Source of the DNA: Tubiluchus corallicola
Lineage: Eukaryota > Priapulida > Priapulimorpha > Priapulimorphida > Tubiluchidae
Direction: 5' to 3'
DNA: 64,000 nucleotides
NCBI GenBank assembly: GCA_030141605.1
Contig: JAQGDQ010000516.1
Location: forward strand, 93,160 to 157,159
The position numbers and the translations under genes are program-made. Shown here piece after piece: positions 62,354 through 64,000 of this stretch. The notes under the pieces are model-generated. The model was given only the letters and a program-made list of their open reading frames with translations, made no database searches and was not told the origin of the DNA. Within the stretch, counting starts at the first letter, position 1; each line of letters starts with the position of its first letter.

Positions 62354-64000
62354 ATGCCAGTTAGGCACCCTTGCAATAAATGTGCTAGACCCTGTAAATA
62401 TAATGAAAATTCTATTAACTGTGATAATTGTTATCAGTGGACCCATTTAAGGTGCACTGCTCTGACAATTAACCAATTCAATATACTAGGAAGTAATAAT
62501 GATATTTATTATTGTATTAAATGCTTAAATGATATTTTCCCCTTCCAGGAACAAGAGAATGAGGATATACAAGAATTTTTTAGAATAGATGTATCCATGT
62601 CAACTCTGACTAGTCTACCTTCTTTGCGTGAGTTTTCTACTTTTACTAACTTTTCCACTAATAATAATGATCCTGATAACTTTCTTCCTTATCAAGAAAG
62701 TAATTATTATAAACTGTCAACTCTATCTAGTCAAGATGACTTAGCAAATACCAGTAAGGATTTCACTTTTGTGCATTTTAATGTCAGTAGTATAAACAAA
62801 AATTACACTAGTATGTTAGACGTTCTTTTACACTTTCAAAACCCTCCTGACATTATAGCATTAAGTGAAACCCGTTTAAAAAAAGATCATATTTTTCTCA
62901 CACCCTTACATGGGTATCAATTTATTCGTGACGATTCTACAACCAATGCAGGTGGTGTGGGATTGTATATCAGAAACTCTGTAATTTTTTCAGAAATGCC
63001 TAAATACAAAATACACAACTCAGACTGTAAAAATGGCTCCACAAACCGTATGCAACTGGAGAATATGTGGATTGAAATAGAAACTTCACCCAACATCAAA
63101 AACATTTTATTTGGAGTCATCTACAGGCACCCAAATACTAACCTTGAAGAATTTCATGAAGAACTAGAAAGCAAATTATCCTTAATTAACAGAACTAACA
63201 AATTTTGCTATATATGCGGTGACATAAATATTAACTTACTACATAGTGACAGCAAAACCTCAGTGACAAATTATACAAACATGTTATTCTCTAAGAATTT
63301 TGTGCCAATTATAACTAAACCAACAAGAATAACTCATCACACTAATACACTCATTGATCATATTTATACAAATGACCTCACCAACCACGTAACACCTGGA
63401 ATTTTGCTTTATCAAGTAGCCGACCATCTTCCTATATTTGCAATTATAAAGCATACTAAACTGAAAATGAAATCCAACAAAATCACCACAAGAAATTTTA
63501 AAAATTCAACTGAACAAAATTTTTTAAATAACCTGCAGCTAGAATTAGCCAAAATAAATTTTAATGACTTGGAAACTAATGAGGGATTTAGCAAATTTAA
63601 TGAAATACTCTTCAATGTGTTTTATAATCATTTTCCTTTGCAAACTCTGTCTAGGAAAGACACTATTACATTTCAAAAACCATGGATCACTAAAGGAATT
63701 TTAAATAGTATTAAAACCAGATCACGTCTTTACAAATCACACAAACTCTCAAATAATTTATACAAACAAATCTATTACAAATCCTACTCAAATAAATTAA
63801 ATCATGTCAAAGAATCATCAAAAAAACAATATTACACTGAAACATTGCAAAAACACAAGAATAACATGAAAAAAACTTGGGAAACAATAAACAGTATTAT
63901 AAAAACTGATCCAAAAACACGACAAACACCAAGTAAGTTAACAATAAATAATGTGGACTATACAGATACATATGATATTGCCAGTAAACTAAATGAGTTT
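62354..64000 (+). CDS. LINE ORF2, N-terminal part: PHD-like finger plus APE endonuclease (cut by window edge)
   Basis: 549 codons are open from ATG 62354 to the window end. Residues 7-60 form a C4HC3 zinc-binding pattern: CNKC, CDNC, QWTH, then a Cys and CIKC, like a PHD finger. After a Ser/Asn-rich linker comes a complete apurinic/apyrimidinic-type endonuclease. Its motifs are FVHFNVSSI, IIALSETRL, NAGGVGLYIRN, GVIYRHPN, ICGDININLL, NTLIDHIYTN and VADHLPIF; the usual SDH is ADH here. A linker toward the reverse transcriptase follows (QKPWITKGILNSIK). The endonuclease nicks target DNA for target-primed reverse transcription. The PHD-like finger could bind histone tails, but that role is inference. 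A start upstream of 62354 is blocked by stops. Confidence 0.9.
   Translation, partial: MPVRHPCNKCARPCKYNENSINCDNCYQWTHLRCTALTINQFNILGSNNDIYYCIKCLNDIFPFQEQENEDIQEFFRIDVSMSTLTSLPSLREFSTFTNFSTNNNDPDNFLPYQESNYYKLSTLSSQDDLANTSKDFTFVHFNVSSINKNYTSMLDVLLHFQNPPDIIALSETRLKKDHIFLTPLHGYQFIRDDSTTNAGGVGLYIRNSVIFSEMPKYKIHNSDCKNGSTNRMQLENMWIEIETSPNIKNILFGVIYRHPNTNLEEFHEELESKLSLINRTNKFCYICGDININLLHSDSKTSVTNYTNMLFSKNFVPIITKPTRITHHTNTLIDHIYTNDLTNHVTPGILLYQVADHLPIFAIIKHTKLKMKSNKITTRNFKNSTEQNFLNNLQLELAKINFNDLETNEGFSKFNEILFNVFYNHFPLQTLSRKDTITFQKPWITKGILNSIKTRSRLYKSHKLSNNLYKQIYYKSYSNKLNHVKESSKKQYYTETLQKHKNNMKKTWETINSIIKTDPKTRQTPSKLTINNVDYTDTYDIASKLNEF

Larger units (their letters stand above)
61390..64000 (+). mobile_element. 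LINE (APE-type non-LTR retrotransposon), apparently intact, continues past window
   Basis: ORF1 (61414-62328) and the start of ORF2 (62354 to the edge) are both open with no frameshift or stop. They are 25 bases apart, the usual LINE order. It is inserted in an ETFDH intron in the opposite orientation. I could not place the exact 5' end; sequence up to about 61390 may be 5' UTR. ORF1 with coiled coil plus ORF2 with apurinic-type endonuclease suggests the CR1/Jockey superfamily. The reverse transcriptase itself lies outside. Confidence 0.93.

Noticed and set aside
1-64000. CRISPR array, operon or prokaryotic system
   Set aside because: No regularly spaced direct repeats with unique spacers were seen, and all genes have the intron structure of an animal genome.

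Overview
This is a 64 kb piece of an animal (metazoan) nuclear genome, most likely an invertebrate. It is AT-rich, every reconstructed intron is GT-AG, genes have many small exons spread over several kb, and there are abundant non-LTR retrotransposon pieces and small inverted-repeat DNA transposons. The genes are conserved single-copy animal genes rather than vertebrate-specific ones. I cannot name the species from sequence alone. I reconstructed exon boundaries by eye from splice signals, reading-frame phase and family similarity. In every multi-exon gene the chosen exons join in frame.

Layout, left to right. 1-7900: no host gene recognised. It holds a Tigger/pogo-like element, a decayed reverse-transcriptase retrotransposon on the minus strand, and two tandem duplications. 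7963-8805 (+): a two-exon MICOS subunit of the MIC26/MIC27 (APOO/APOOL) family. Its 3' end abuts that of AASDH, a 14-coding-exon gene on the minus strand (9201-24381). A small TATA-driven gene for a secreted single-VWC-domain protein (18549-20820, +) is nested antisense inside an AASDH intron. 24400-29900 holds a 5'-truncated LINE tail and otherwise nothing recognised. 29981-35975 (+): AKAP17A in five coding exons, with one inverted-repeat transposon nested inside another in its first coding intron. 38686-41790 (-): PGRMC1/2, head to head (286 bp between start codons) with the intronless RPP38 gene (42077-43141, +). 45172-45639 (+): an unrecognised 155-residue charged protein with an in-frame duplication. 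45640-54500: gene-poor, with large AAT/AAC microsatellites around a head-to-head repeat pair. 54530-61016 (-): the last eight exons of ETFDH; its 5' end lies beyond the window. An apparently intact LINE (ORF1 plus the open start of ORF2) lies antisense to ETFDH from about 61.4 kb to the window edge.

The host genes do not form an operon-like pathway. Several act in mitochondria or membranes (MICOS subunit, ETFDH, PGRMC), and others in RNA processing (AKAP17A, RPP38) or beta-alanine activation (AASDH). The most distinctive regional features are the nested secreted VWC gene, the PHD-like finger at the start of the LINE ORF2, the layered transposon insertions and the uncharacterised 45.2 kb gene.
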